In this document: positions 25,360 through 37,884 of the stretch, piece after piece
Numbering within the stretch: the first letter of the stretch is position 1
Layout: each line of letters starts with the position of its first letter
Program-made: the position numbers and the translations under genes
Notes under the pieces: model-generated
Seen by the model: only the letters and a program-made list of their open reading frames with translations
Databases searched by the model: none
Told to the model about the DNA's origin: nothing
NCBI GenBank assembly: GCA_949316495.1
Contig: OX439002.1
Span: 50,126,531-50,190,530 of the forward strand
Direction of reading: 5' to 3'
Length of the DNA stretch: 64,000 nt
DNA from: Amphiduros pacificus
Taxonomy: Eukaryota > Annelida > Polychaeta > Phyllodocida > Hesionidae

Positions 25360-28300
25360 GGAAAGCAACAGTTCTGTAGCTAACAGTTAAAGGTCACATT
25401 AAAATATGTCTACACGTTGCTTGCTTGATAAGAAATATGTATAAAGACCCAACATTTTAGTCTGTAGATTTATTCATTCATTGGTAATTGAGATGTTATG
25501 CATGACACTTTGTACATAATTTTGTAATTTGCCTTCATCATGGAGAGGACTTGTTTCCAAAATAACACAGTTTGGATTGCTAGGTTGCACCTTTGCAGTT
25601 CACTTTGAAACTTGTACCATGATGAAACCTGTACCTAATTTATTTGTCACAATGCCCACGGAAAGCAGATTTCACAAATGGCCTACATTAGATCAATATC
25701 TTGACATAGAAATTGAGGATGGGCTTCACTACAGATGAATACAGTATAATTTAACAGGATTTCGTGTTAAAGCATCAGTGCCGATGACCATTTAGAAATA
25801 TAACATATAAATTTAGCCCTTGATAAGATTTGCTTACCATCTTTATGTTATAATTCGGATTTACCTTAAATTGAATTAGTATGGTTTTAGTTGGCCACAG
25901 TGCAGAACATAAGACATGTACTTTTGTTTTTGTTATTCATGATAGTTGATACACATTGGTACATAATTGGTACACATTTTAAAGTGAAAGACTGTATTTA
26001 ACAATTTAACATGTAGCCAGCTATATTGTCAACATGTACAGAGGTATAGTTACTTTTGGAGCACTGAATGTGTGTAAAAAATGAAGAAAATACTCAGTGT
26101 GAGAATGCTGTGGGCAAACTTGGGAGAAAACTGCTGGGTAAGATGATGTTTGGGGGAGAGAAGTGCTCCTTTATATGCCTATTGTGTGCACTTTTAATGT
26201 AAACTGCATATGTCTGACCAAGTTTAAGTCCAAATCTATTTTTGTTTATTTATAAAGAAACTGGAAATAAAGCGATATTACCAAAATATTTACAGATAGA
26301 TTTCACCACCACCTGTTGTCTTACCCTAAGTGTTTTCTATTGTAGCTGAAACTTAGAAGAATGAAAGTAAATAAACATCTTGGTGTCAAAAACCTTAAAC
26401 CGGGCAATGCATATCAAACTGCAAGATGTGATGTAATATAAAGAGATAGAAATATATGAATGTTTTGTAGAATAGACTATATTTAAAACATTTGCCGCTT
26501 CTTATTTTTACTATAAAGAAATGGAAGTATGTAGAATTTAGTTAGAATTTTGTTTCACTGCTATGTTTTGGATTACAGTAATTGCAAGCTGCATTAAAAC
26601 AACTGACAGTTGAACTGAAACAAATATTTCAGAACACTTTTCTTGAGACACTAAGAACTCTAAATATTTCTGCCTCCTCCTATTTATCTAAAATCCTATT
26701 TAATTGTGCAGTTGGCTATGGCATGATTTGTTTACAGTTTTGTGTGTATATTTCAGTACTTATGCAATGGCTCTGATTGTTAACAGACCACATCTGTTTG
26801 TGCAGTGTCCTGCTTTGTGCACAATTGTTATTAGACATCAGTGTTATTTATTGATATCATGGTCACATAGACAGTATATTCACTTCTCTTTAAATGCATG
26901 CAAGACCACCTGTACAGAACACAAACATATGTTTCACATCCTGAATTTGCACATTGCAATATCCAATTTATAATTTAGTATTGACTGTAGATTATAATTC
27001 CATTGGTTAATTAATAAATGGTCATTAATTTATTTAAATTGTTCTCATTTTACTTGTTGAAAAATAATACACCATGGTTGTGTTTACAGAATAGAAGATA
27101 TACAATATTTCTCATATTGTGATAAAGCAATCCCAAAAAGTAGATTGACAAGTATTTCATGTTTATCATGTTCACAAATTTCATGCTGGTTGTGGTTTAA
27201 AGAGTATACTACAGATTACATGCATAGTGGTTACATTGCATAGGGTATAATATGGCTTGTATCAACAAACATAATGATTGTGTTGTATTAAGTGCACTGT
27301 CGATCGCGTCACCATATTAAGTGTTTAGTGCACAGTTGTTGAAGTGTGCACCAAGTATTAAGTGTAACAGAATTCCTATTCTCCAGCCTACATATATTGT
27401 CTCCTAGCAGGAGCATATAGGTGAGTCTTGTCAGTTCTCTATGGGTAGACCTTGCATACAGGTTGAGAGAATACCCTGACAATAATAGACTCTGTTTACT
27501 GAATGAGTTACAAATATTGTGCTTCTTGTCACTTGTACATAGTCAATTTGAACCATTGTGGTATAAGAATATAGTTTTAACTGGTCTCACATTGTAAATA
27601 TAAACTTTGTTCCATAGAATATTTACAAGTGTACATGCTCCTTTTCTTTGGAAAATTATTAATCTTATTATTAATGTTATTTCATTCTATCATAATATCA
27701 TTATTGGCATCTTGTGAAACTTTTTTTTGTATATCACCAATCAAACCTTTGGTAAATAATGATATATTTGTATAAAAGAAGCTTCCAAAAGATCAAGATT
27801 TTGTTAACGAATTAAATTTACTGGAAATTCAATGAAACTTCTGACATTTAACCATGACCAATAAATTACGATTGTACTTTCTGATGCAAGATAACTTGGC
27901 CACTGTCTTCACCATCATAAGAATCACATTTGGTATGAGAATAATATTTACAAAAAAGAATTTCCACCTGCCTAATCAGAAAATTACATGATCATGATTT
28001 TTTGAAGGCTTCATTATTGTTTCCAAATAGAGCGTCAATCTGATGTTCACCTATATGTCAATTCACTAAACTGTATACACTTGGCTAATTGTAAAACCAC
28101 AATTGTAGATATATCCACTGGCAGCCTTGAACGCTAATCAGTATATCACTAGCAGAATAAATATTTTGAAAATGATAATCAGCACATCACTTGCAGCTGA
28201 AGTAATAAATTAAAATTGAAGATGCCACAAAGGTGTGCTGACCGACTCTTAATGTGTGTTGGCAATAATAAAAGGTGGCATCCTTTATTGCAGGCATTGA

Positions 28301-29025
28301 GATTCAGTTCAAATGGCCAAAGAGCTTCATGGATAAAATAATGATTGGGGGAGTTGAGAAAAGATATCCCTCAAAGTGAATACCTTTTCACATTTGTTAT
28401 ATGAAGTCTTATAACAAGGAAATTGATATTGCTGGAGTGATGCTTAATGGTGAAGTTTAGAGCAAAGCAATTATGCAGACTCTACCATTAAGTATATTTG
28501 TACAATCAGGTTGTGGAAATTATTTAAGTATTGGTCATTGATGCTTTTGCATTTACAAGTTGATGATGGAGCCAGTGATGGCCATATTATTATATAGCTG
28601 CCTTTGCAGTCAAGTGATTAATGTATAAATATACTTGTACATTTATAGTTTACATTCCACATTAATAGATTTCATTATTTATTGAGTCATCAATCCACAG
28701 GGCAATGTGGTTTTTAAAGAGTAATAAAGTTTCTTAAGTTGTAAATTTAATGTGTCTCATTATTTTCAAATCAATTATAACTCTAGTTATATTAGTCCTT
28801 GTTGATAACATACACTATATATCCCCCTCCAATATATTTTTTAATTTTTTTAACATGCCTTACTCTCCATTGGTGTAGATTTTGTCTCAACATTTACCTG
28901 TTTCATTAAAGATAAGACTGGTGAATTTAAATTGCTTTTAGCACACTAAATTGGCAAGTAATTCATTTGAAGCACAGTTGAAAATTGTTGAAAATGATAT
29001 TTCTTTAAAGCTGGATAGTCTGTTT

Positions 29026-29170
29026 CTGTCAAAATTCTTGTCTGACCAAACCACCTGTCAAAATTCTTGTCTGACCAAACCACCTGTCAAAATTCTTGTC
29101 TGACCAAACCACCTGTCAAAATTCTTGTCTGACCAAACCACCTGTCAAAATTCTTGTCTGACCAAACCAC
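29026..29170. repeat. 29-bp tandem repeat, five identical copies
   Basis: The 29-base unit, beginning CTGTCAAAATTCTTG and ending ACCAAACCAC, is repeated five times with no differences I can see and no spacers. The lack of divergence indicates recent expansion or homogenisation. Confidence 0.95.
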
Positions 29171-29727
29171 CATGTTTCAGTTTATTAGCCATCCAAATGT
29201 CCAGCCATATACAAAAAAAACACAAATTGCTACAAAAATAGTTTGTGCCTTATTTTTGTACAATTTTCACAAAAGATCCAGTTTATTTATTTTCTCTTTG
29301 AATTGTTCTTTATTAATCTAGTGCAATTCACATTCATCAGTATTTTTACAATAAATTTGCATAAATTTTCTGTGACAATAATTGTGAGGGGTCTTGGCTG
29401 TCCCAAGAACTTTCTTTTGCGGTCATGGCTGCCACATCTGTAGACACCATTGCTTTACCCTATCCCTCCAGTACTGTGGTCAAGGGACTTGCCAATTTCT
29501 AAACTTAGGAAACGGGAAATGTTCCTTACAGTCCATCTTCATAATCTAGGAGTACAAAGAATTGCCCAATTAAAGTTTTTTTTATAGATAATATGCCTCT
29601 TTAATAAAGGACCAACTTAAGGTGATGGGATGGGTGGGACTTCCTGTGATGACTCCATTACAATTTTGAGACCATTATGAGAAAACTCCATAACAATTTT
29701 GAGACCATTTTCCAATATGGCTGAATC

Positions 29728-29890
29728 TCAATGACATCATAATGAGGCTTGTTTACTATTTTAACCGGAATCATATGCTTTTTAGCCTTTGCTGGGCATG
29801 CTCAGAATGAGTGATATGACATCACAATGAAGCTGTTTAATTTTGACAGAAGTCATGTGCTTTTGAACTCATACACTGGGCATATTCAGA
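29728..29890. repeat. degenerate tandem duplication, unit about 85-90 bp
   Basis: Two adjacent copies share ATGACATCA, AATGA(G/A)GCT, GTTTA, TCAT(A/G)TGCTTTT, CTGGGCAT and TCAGAATGAG in the same order. Just before them AACTCCAT(T/A)ACAATTTTGAG is also doubled (29650-29705). Confidence 0.6.
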
Positions 29891-30854
29891 ATGAGGATCC
29901 TGGGTAAATAAAATTGGAGGTCAGAACAAACCCTGTATTCTCTGCAATAACAAATTCAAAGCTCAATAACTCAAGTTCAGAAAGCCATCCTTCAATATAA
30001 CAATGGTTTGTGACAATATTTAATAATACATGTACTTATTTCATAAGTGGTATAATTTGATGAGGAAATATCATCAACTTTCTCTAAGGTTCTGAATGTA
30101 TGGGCATCTCTTGACCAAAGCAGAATCGATCACAAGAGATAGCTATGGTATCTACCACACCTGTAACTTTTTTGTTATTTTATATCAATCCAAAGTTATA
30201 TAAGTTGTTATTAGGAGTCAGCCATCCAAGTTCTTTTTAATCATCTCTGCCTTTGTGCAACCATTAAGAGATACTAAGATGTAGATTAAATAGATCCAAT
30301 TTTGAGGAAATGAATCTTAACAAATATAAAAAATAGAATATATTTTGTGTTCAAATAATGATTTTAAATAAATGAGGGTGCAAGAGTCTGGATGCCTAGT
30401 ATCTGATTTATCAACTTGAGAGATATTAAAAAATATAATTGCACCATTGTCATTCCACGAGACAAGACTTTCAAACATTTCCGTAGGATTTTATTTATAC
30501 TACAGTATCACAGTGTGCCTTGTCATGAGGCAGTCAATCTCAGAATCTCTATAGGTACAGATTTATCATAAAAGAAAATAGAATTTCTTGGTCCATCAAT
30601 CCTTGCATAATTTATTCTGCTTTCGCCTGAAAATAAAAGCAAAATATTTGATAAATATATATTTTTTATTCTTCAATGTGTGGTTTTATTAATTTCATTA
30701 ACACATATGTTTACTTGTAAAATTAATCAATAGGCATACAGTAAAAGATGACCCAAAAAATGCCTAATGATCAAAATATGAAGGAAAAAAACATTTATGC
30801 AAAAAGAAGTATAAGTCTAAAAAAATTCTCTTTTTTGTTCAGAATCAGTTTATA

Positions 30855-33800
30855 TTAAAATAAAAATATTTTTTTTAAATTGGGAAAGACGGGCATAGAA
30901 ATCGCATCTGTATCACCAGAAATATGGCAATGCTGCATTTTATCAAATTTCAAGAACATACCAAGTGCTAAAAGGAATTCATCTCTTGTGTTTTCATTGC
31001 GTATTGTAGAAGCAATATAAGCCACGGGAGAAATGTTCTGAGAGACGTCCTTGGGTACAAGTAAGCATCTCAATACTTTAACTAAGGCTGGAATAATGCT
31101 GCTGTCATATACAACATCTGCAAATATGAAAACCAAACACAATAAATACTTAATGGCACATTGCAATGACCAGTTGTGGATTTCAAATGAAAGCACTTTA
31201 AAATTATTTTTTATCATTTAAATACTATGAGACCCAGTTTTTGATGGTATAATCAACAGACAATGGTCGAGATTAAAAAGGTGTAACATGGTTATCAACA
31301 GGGGGATAACCTGCAAAACAATATTGAAGCTATGGTATAGCTTTTTTAAAAATTATGCTCTAAATGATATTTTCTCCCTTACAAGAATGTTTTGGACAAC
31401 ATCCAAATTAAAAGGTTGAGTGGTGTTGTATTTGAAGAACATTTCTAAAAATTAAATATCGAAATAAAATTGTAAAATATCTCAAAATTATTATCTTAAA
31501 ATTCATCTGTATAGACTGGACCGTCAGTGTTTATTTTTGTTAAAAGCCAGTATCATTGATCCAGATTTCACAGATGTCTTAATCACGACCCCTGGCACCA
31601 AACTTTTATCCAAACCTGCTGATGTCATAACTGTATCTTATTATTTGGGAATGAACATTCACATTGTTATGATCAGTCTTCAGTTAACCATTAGTTTTGA
31701 TATTTCATGTGTGGGGGACATGCATAACTACATCACAACACAGGATGAGTGGAGCTGATCTGGGTGGAAAAGTATCTATTATGCAATTGTTTTTTTCACA
31801 CCTAATATATAAAATATGTGAGAAACATTTGCTGTGCTTCTTATTTACTTCACATCTCCCTCAAATCAACAGAAAAATACTTTGCCATGAGGTGATTCTA
31901 TTTCACAACTTCTCTCCCAAGTGTCAAAAGTTACACCTTATCAATCTCAACCAAGGTTCATGAATCATGTAAATGCTTAACTTGGGCAAAATTAGGCTCA
32001 AAAAGCCTTTAAAGATGAAATTTCTTTTTTGTGGTTGCAAGGATATGGGTTAGACTAAATATTCCGACAGACACACATGTGGACAAGTAATCATGATATG
32101 ATTTTACTGAGGAAGTAGATATGAATACACAAGATTCAAATAAATTCCTGTTATGTGGCATAATATATGCATACTCTTACATAAGTGTTGTGTTACAGAC
32201 TATTGGTGTGATCAGAAAAACTGTGGCTAATAAAATATCTGTCAAAAATAGATGCCTGATGCATTTCATCACTCAGGGTGACGCAAAAAATTATACTCTT
32301 ACATAAGATATTCAAAGTTTAGATTTTAACCTTGTTTCTGTTAATATTAATATTGAAGTTTCACTGTCTTTGCACTATTTTTTTTTATTTAAAAACATAT
32401 TTAATAACTTTAAGGTAACTAACTGCAACACATATCATACCTGCAGCAAGGACAACTTGAACATCTTTAAATGTTTCCTGGATAATTCTTTGCTCTGATT
32501 TTTCCCAGTCCAGTTTGGACAAGCAAATGTTTTCATTGTAGCTATTTTTCCAATTGCTGAAAGTATCTTCATCATTATCACTTGACTGTTTTGACCAACA
32601 TCTTTCACAAAACAAAGAACCACATCTTTCTTTGCAACAATTGTCAGATCTTTTTTCTGATGTGTGTTCACTTTGCTCACCAGAGGACACCACCATCTGG
32701 TCCATGCCATCTGTTACATTCAAGCTTATGTTGAAAGCCAAAGTTTGCAGCACTTTATAATGGCAATCTGTGAACCTGAACTGTTTACACCTGCAATGCT
32801 TGCATACGATTAACCCTGTGAATCCCAATCCACTGCCAAGCTCCAATGTGTTCCTGTGAAAAGAGTGCAATAATTTTGTATATTTTAACACAATGTGCCA
32901 GTTACATGTATATTGGTTTTGCTTTGAGCTGTACTATGTCTGTACCATGTCTGCATATAATATGGTTGTGAAGTGTAAACTGTTACAAGACAATTAAGTG
33001 TAAACTGTAACAAGACAATATTTTTTAATGTCATTATTGGAACCCCATTACCAGTTAACATTTTCTGTAAAGTTTAACCCATGAACAACACGTTTGAGAG
33101 TAAAAGTTTCATTAGGAAGAGATATTTTAGGTTTCACCTCTTTGAAAAACTGGAGGTATCAACATCAGTATTTTTTCTATGGCAACATCCAGAAAAGATA
33201 TTGCCTCAAAAATTTCATGAAGCAATTTTTAATGCAAAACTTGATAATGATTTCTTAAAATAGCAAAAGCTTACCGGTAGCTTTATTGTTTTCATATTTC
33301 TAAATAAGAAATCTTTTGAATTTAACTAAATGTCACTTGTTAGGACTGATAAATGATAATGGTATTTTGTGGTCATCCAAATCTTAATGTTGAGCTTTAA
33401 AAAAATGAGAGTATTGCGAGTGCAGATAAATGTTATATCTTCCACTGTCATATATAATTTCACCAAAGTATGTTCAAACACAAATCATCTTAAATTGAAG
33501 GTTTCCAGCAACTTGAAAATATAACAAATCCACTGGACAAGAAAATATAAACTTGCATCAATCTAAAAGCAATACTTACTTTCCGTCAAAAAGATTTTTG
33601 TTTTCAAGAGCCCATTCTGCCAAGTGCTGGGCTGCCTGAAAAAAATGTCATACATATGTTGTCATCTTTCATGGTTCTGCTATTTTTGAAAATAAATTGT
33701 GAATTTTATTTTAAAAAATAAGAATGTTTTTACCATCTTTATGCAAAAAAAAATCTATAAATATGATTGCAGCACTATTAAAATGCAGTAGAAATTGCAG

Positions 33801-35788
33801 AGCAGATACAGGTAGAATAGCATTTTTTTTTTTCGGAATATGGTAAATCCATTTTTTTTTCAAATCCTAACAAAACTAAAAGATCTCCATTGAAATACAG
33901 ATACTAGAGTGGAATATATGATACAAACCTGCCATGTAGATAGCCCTGTTGTGCCTTGTGAGATGAGTTGTTTGCTCTCTCTCATGGTGACTGTATGGCC
34001 CTTGGTATCAGTGTATGTCTTGTAACACCACTCTCCCTCACTCTCCTCACTTTCTGAGAGTAAGGTCGTGTACTCCTCATACATACTATCGCACAAATCC
34101 ACACCTGATTTCTCCAGCTAAACTTGAAAAAAAATATTTATGCTGTATTTTTTCTCTCTAAATACCCAACAGTATGAGACCCCAGGATAAACATTTAGGT
34201 CTTTATATGACATGTATGACATGAACAGTTTCTGCAATGAAACATTGGCTCTTTAAAACATTTTAGTCTCAAAAACAAACTCCACAGTGGTGTCAGTTGT
34301 GTGATCCATACTGACCACACATTAAATCTATCTGTGCAATCCACAGGTAATCACTTTCATCATACTATCAGCGATGGATGTCAAAAAGGGGACCATATTA
34401 TTAAAAAAAATCTTTTCAGTCAACAAGTTAACTATAATGAGAAAAAAAATGATAAGTGGAATAAGAAAATATGACTACTTATATACTTAAAAATGCCTTT
34501 CAACAAAACTGTTTAAAACTCCTCATAATACCAAGGCCAGATAGGACACATCATAGTTTAGTGATTTATTGTTCTCAAATAAATAAGGAGACATACATTT
34601 GTGATAAGGTATTTGAGGAAGGCTCTCCTGTAGTTTATGGAAGGTGGGTGAGAGATGCTTCGTGGATGCTGAATTGTGGCCTTTAGCAGCTCCTCCTGGA
34701 CGCTCCATGCTAAATCCTCCCAACTACTTAGTATCATCTACAATCATGGAAAAAAATAGTCTCATTTAAATTGTAGTTATTTGTATTCATAACATGACAA
34801 TTCTTATATCAATGAAGCACAGAACCAATGGCAATGCATGCTTTTTTTCCCTTTGAGTCATTTTCTCCTTTCTACATATTTTGAGTTGTGCTGTACGCAC
34901 TTCGATTTACATTGTGATTTACACAAAATCATGATGAACAGTGACCAGCAAGAGTCTGAAACCAGCAATTGAAACTCAGACATTTTTAGTTCAATCAAAC
35001 ATCTAGCAAACCTTACTGTACTAACTACAAGTAAGCTGAATGTTGTTCTCACATGTCATCTTGTACTCTCACTGCCCCTTAAAACGTTAAAAGTGTTTAT
35101 TGATTTTCACGGCACGAATGATGTCATTGCAAAATTATGTCAGAAGTAGTCATGTGACCATTGTAAAACTCCGACAAACTGCAGGTTGGATAAATGTGTG
35201 ACCCATGTCAATATTATGATGAAGCTGTTTTCAGTGAATGTTTCAATTTCACTTTACTGGCATCAATACTCCAGATGTGAGAAGTTTTTTCTCAGTTTCG
35301 TATGAAATCGTATGAAATCACGAGTGAAAAACATGAAAATGTCTCTATTTTGCTGCCGATCACTGAAGTGAAGATCGATGTGCCCATTCATACAAATCAT
35401 GGCATTGTGATGATCATGGTGATCAAAAATACAAAATAAGACTTTCACCAGTATCAGTACTATTGATCACAGAATTTGTTTCTTGACCATTTTAACACTA
35501 CTCAAGTAATAACAGTATTCCAGAATGCATACAAAATGGCTACAAAATGTTATATGTGAAAAACTTATATTAGATGCACTTATATCTGATTTTAATTGCA
35601 GCCTGTATGATCAGTTTTGCTTTTTGGTCTGAATTAACATGCATGACTTGAAGTTCAAATTGAGGAGATTAAATTACTGAAGTACACATGCATGCATGTA
35701 TCTCTACAAATAACAAGGTCTTACTCACTTTCCAGTTTATGGATCGTGTTGGTAACATTGCAAGGTACTGTCTACTTATATGATCCAT
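30855..35788 (-). CDS. EEF2KMT: eEF2 lysine methyltransferase, FAM86 family
   Basis: Six minus-strand exons join with matching phases: 35729-35788 (ATG), 34597-34737, 33929-34117, 33580-33635, 32441-32853 and 30855-31117 (TAA), giving 373 residues against 330 in human. The family is a cytosolic SAM-dependent seven-beta-strand methyltransferase that trimethylates a lysine of elongation factor 2. Visible are the FAM86 N-terminal region (ATIQHPRSISHPPSINYRRA), GTTGLSTWQAAQHLAEWAL before the fold, SAM motif I LELGSGLGFTGL, the post-I acidic stretch FTDCH, LDW, and VVLAADVVYDSS. About 65 residues between the post-I strand and LDW are a Cys/Ser/Asp-rich insertion, CCKERCGSLFCERCW at its centre, not present in the human protein. 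The ATG at 35788 is the only in-frame ATG in that exon, though an open frame without ATG continues upstream, so the start is likely but not certain. The last residues are shorter and less conserved than in human. Confidence 0.9.
31118..32440 (-). other. eEF2KMT last intron
   Basis: AT-rich intron, nothing recognised. Plus-strand open stretches at 31537-31963 and 32121-32306 show no family resemblance. Confidence 0.6.
32854..33579 (-). other. eEF2KMT intron before the SAM-motif exon
   Basis: Nothing recognised. A short direct repeat, AAGTGTAAACTGT(T/A)ACAAGACAAT, occurs twice at about 32970-33020. Confidence 0.55.
34738..35728 (-). other. eEF2KMT first coding intron
   Basis: Nothing recognised beyond the donor GTGAGT following the first exon and the TTGTAG acceptor at its lower end. 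Confidence 0.55.
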
Positions 35789-36018
35789 TGAGTGTGCAAA
35801 ACTGATGTCAACGTGGATCTCAGGTGAAAACACATGTAAGTAAAATAATTTTAGCACAATCTCTCTTGTCAGAAGCAGACGATCAACTGGTTATCCCAAC
35901 AAGCTCAAACAACGAGGAATCTTATTGGACGAGTCAAATTATAGACCAATGAAAATTTAGGTAACAAAAAGGTACTTCCGGTGCCGGGTGTCGACATCGC
36001 AGAGGAATACACAATCAT
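35789..36018. promoter_or_regulatory. putative divergent promoter, eEF2KMT / RNPS1
   Basis: Between the eEF2KMT ATG and a candidate plus-strand donor (ATCAT|GTAAGT at 36019) lie two CCAAT-type boxes (ATTGG near 35925, ACCAATG near 35944) and an ETS-type site (ACTTCCGG near 35974) followed by CGGGTGTCGACATCGC. CpG content is higher than in the surroundings. The plus side may begin a non-coding first exon of RNPS1 ending at 36018. This is inference; no transcript evidence is available. Confidence 0.45.
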
Positions 36019-37740
36019 GTAAGTTGATGACAAACATCAGTTAAAATCATGAATAATCTCAATCATCTACAAAAGAAATGTGCATATGTGTAATATAAAC
36101 TATATATACCACCATTTGCAAGGTCAATTTAATAAATCTTTATTTATATTATGGAGTTATGAACAGTTGAACACCGTAAACTTATAATCCTTTCAATGTT
36201 TTCCCCCAATTTTTTGTTTTACAACTTGCATTTGTGTGTTTTGAAGATACTTTAAAAACTATTTTGTCAAGGATTTTCTTTACCCGGCGGATTTACGTAT
36301 ATTTGTATGCAATTTAATGTTCAAAAATGCAATATTCATAATGTTTACACAGTGAGCGATAAATGGGAGCTTACCCTTGTTTACGTTTTGGCTTGTTGGC
36401 TTGTTTTATAATTTCCATCGCAATTTTACTTGATATGTTGTCTATAAATAGTGTTCACTTCCATTTAGTTACAAATTGCACAAGACACATGCAATAAATC
36501 AATGTATTTAGCAATTCTTGTGAGAATCCTAGGCTTAGGATTACCAGAGGCAGAGTCAGAGATATTTGAACTGTTTTACATGTCTCTGGGATTATCATCC
36601 CATCCACATGAGACCCCCAATCACCATTATTATTAAGAATGATTATTTTTAGATGAGTTGTAAAGTTCCAATTCTGGTAAATTTGTAAAGTTCTGGTGTG
36701 TACTTTTCAATGGAAACAAGTGTTGATTTTAAAAAATCAAGCTCGCGTAAGTTTGCAAAATCCCAAGGCAAAAAAACCCAACAAGGCAAAATCTTCTTAC
36801 TCTACTACGCACACACAAATCACTTCTCAAACAAAAGCGACATCTGACGGTGTTAAGCAGAACTATTGAGCCAAAACATGGCCGCCATGGACCGATAATC
36901 GGGGTAAGCTCCATAGACTTACAGCTTAATCATATCAAAACCTCGAACATTCAGACCTAAAGTCAAAACAAACGCGATCGAAAAAACAACAACATGGAAA
37001 TCGACAACCAGTCAATACAGTCAGGATTGAGTTGCCACTTTTATCGCCAGATGGAACATTTACTTTTATTCGAGTTCGCAAAAGTGCCCAATTATCGCCC
37101 ACTGACGTCACGGCCCTGGGGGGACCGGTGAAGTCGTATCGTAAAATTCTTACAAGATTTCAAGCCAGAGTCAGGTGTTTGCATACGATCTTAGCAGCAA
37201 TTATCTCTGTACACTGACAGTCAAATTATTTTCGTTCTCTCACAAGATATTGAATTAAATTTAACAAATATTTTACTCCAGTTTCACCGGAATGGCGGCC
37301 GCTTGGTCACATGACCCCTAGTCACGTGATCATTGACGTTGTAGATTTGCTGGGCAATATAAGTTTGTCACACCCTCTGTAGTATAACTGGACAGCATTG
37401 GTACAAAGATTTTCTATTCACAGATTTTGTTTCAAATATGTAAATGGTTTATAAAATATGTCAAGACAAACTGATTTATTTCATGATCATTTCCCCGTTT
37501 GATTTTTCTTTTCAGTGTCTGTGCATATATACACACATTTAAAAACCAAATTTATGAATGTTTTCTATGCCGTTCAGAGCGAGGCAAACTGCAAAGGCAA
37601 TTGGCTGTAAGAGGGTGGCTTGATCCAGACTGTTTAGGACAACATGGTGATCAGCAATCACCCTGTAGAGTTTTTTTTGTGCACTTCCAATTTTTTATGT
37701 GCACTTAAGGTATGCTGTTTTCAAGCTACCGTTTTCAAAA
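36019..37740 (+). other. RNPS1 upstream region, CpG-richer patches
   Basis: Two CpG-richer patches occur, one around 36770-36990 with CATGGCCGCCATGG (36879-36892) and one around 37285-37345 with GGAATGGCGGCCGC and AGTCACGTGATC. No coding exon is recognised. The short open stretch at 37499-37708 looks accidental. Confidence 0.45.
37285..37345. promoter_or_regulatory. E-box cluster upstream of RNPS1
   Basis: GGTCACATGACC is followed by TAGTCACGTGATCATTGACG. The second is a CACGTG E-box of the USF/TFE3 type (TCACGTGA) next to a CRE-like half site. The same block recurs within the fold-back element near 52300. A regulatory role is inferred only from motif match. Confidence 0.35.
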
Positions 37741-37874
37741 GGCTGATTGCCAATCTCCATGTTGTTTTTTTCCCCATTGAAATGTACACGACGGAATTGT
37801 ACAAGTTTATCGGAATTAGAACGGTACAAATCCTCTATATTTAATCATTGGTCGGAGAGATTAGCAGGGGGCCT
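37741..37874 (+). repeat. dispersed repeat family A, copy 2 (abuts RNPS1 start)
   Basis: This copy shares the blocks described for 535-669 and ends with GCAGGGGGCCT ten bases before the RNPS1 ATG at 37885. It would therefore supply the 5' untranslated sequence of that exon. It includes ATTGGTCGGAGAG, a reversed CCAAT box. Confidence 0.7.
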
Positions 37875-37884
37875 ATGGAGCAAG

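Larger units (their letters stand above)
22864..30854. other. RGS 3' UTR and tail-to-tail intergenic region
   Basis: No further gene recognised. Possible RGS polyadenylation signals (AATAAA) lie at 26266 and 28723 among others. On the minus strand, candidate signals for eEF2KMT are at 30665-30670 and 30490-30495. Simple repeats are listed separately. A possible 66-base exon with proper splice sites at 25104-25169 is discussed under findings. Confidence 0.6.

Noticed and set aside
29026-29170. CRISPR-like repeat spacing
   Set aside because: The 29-bp units are directly joined without spacers in a eukaryotic genome; this is a minisatellite.
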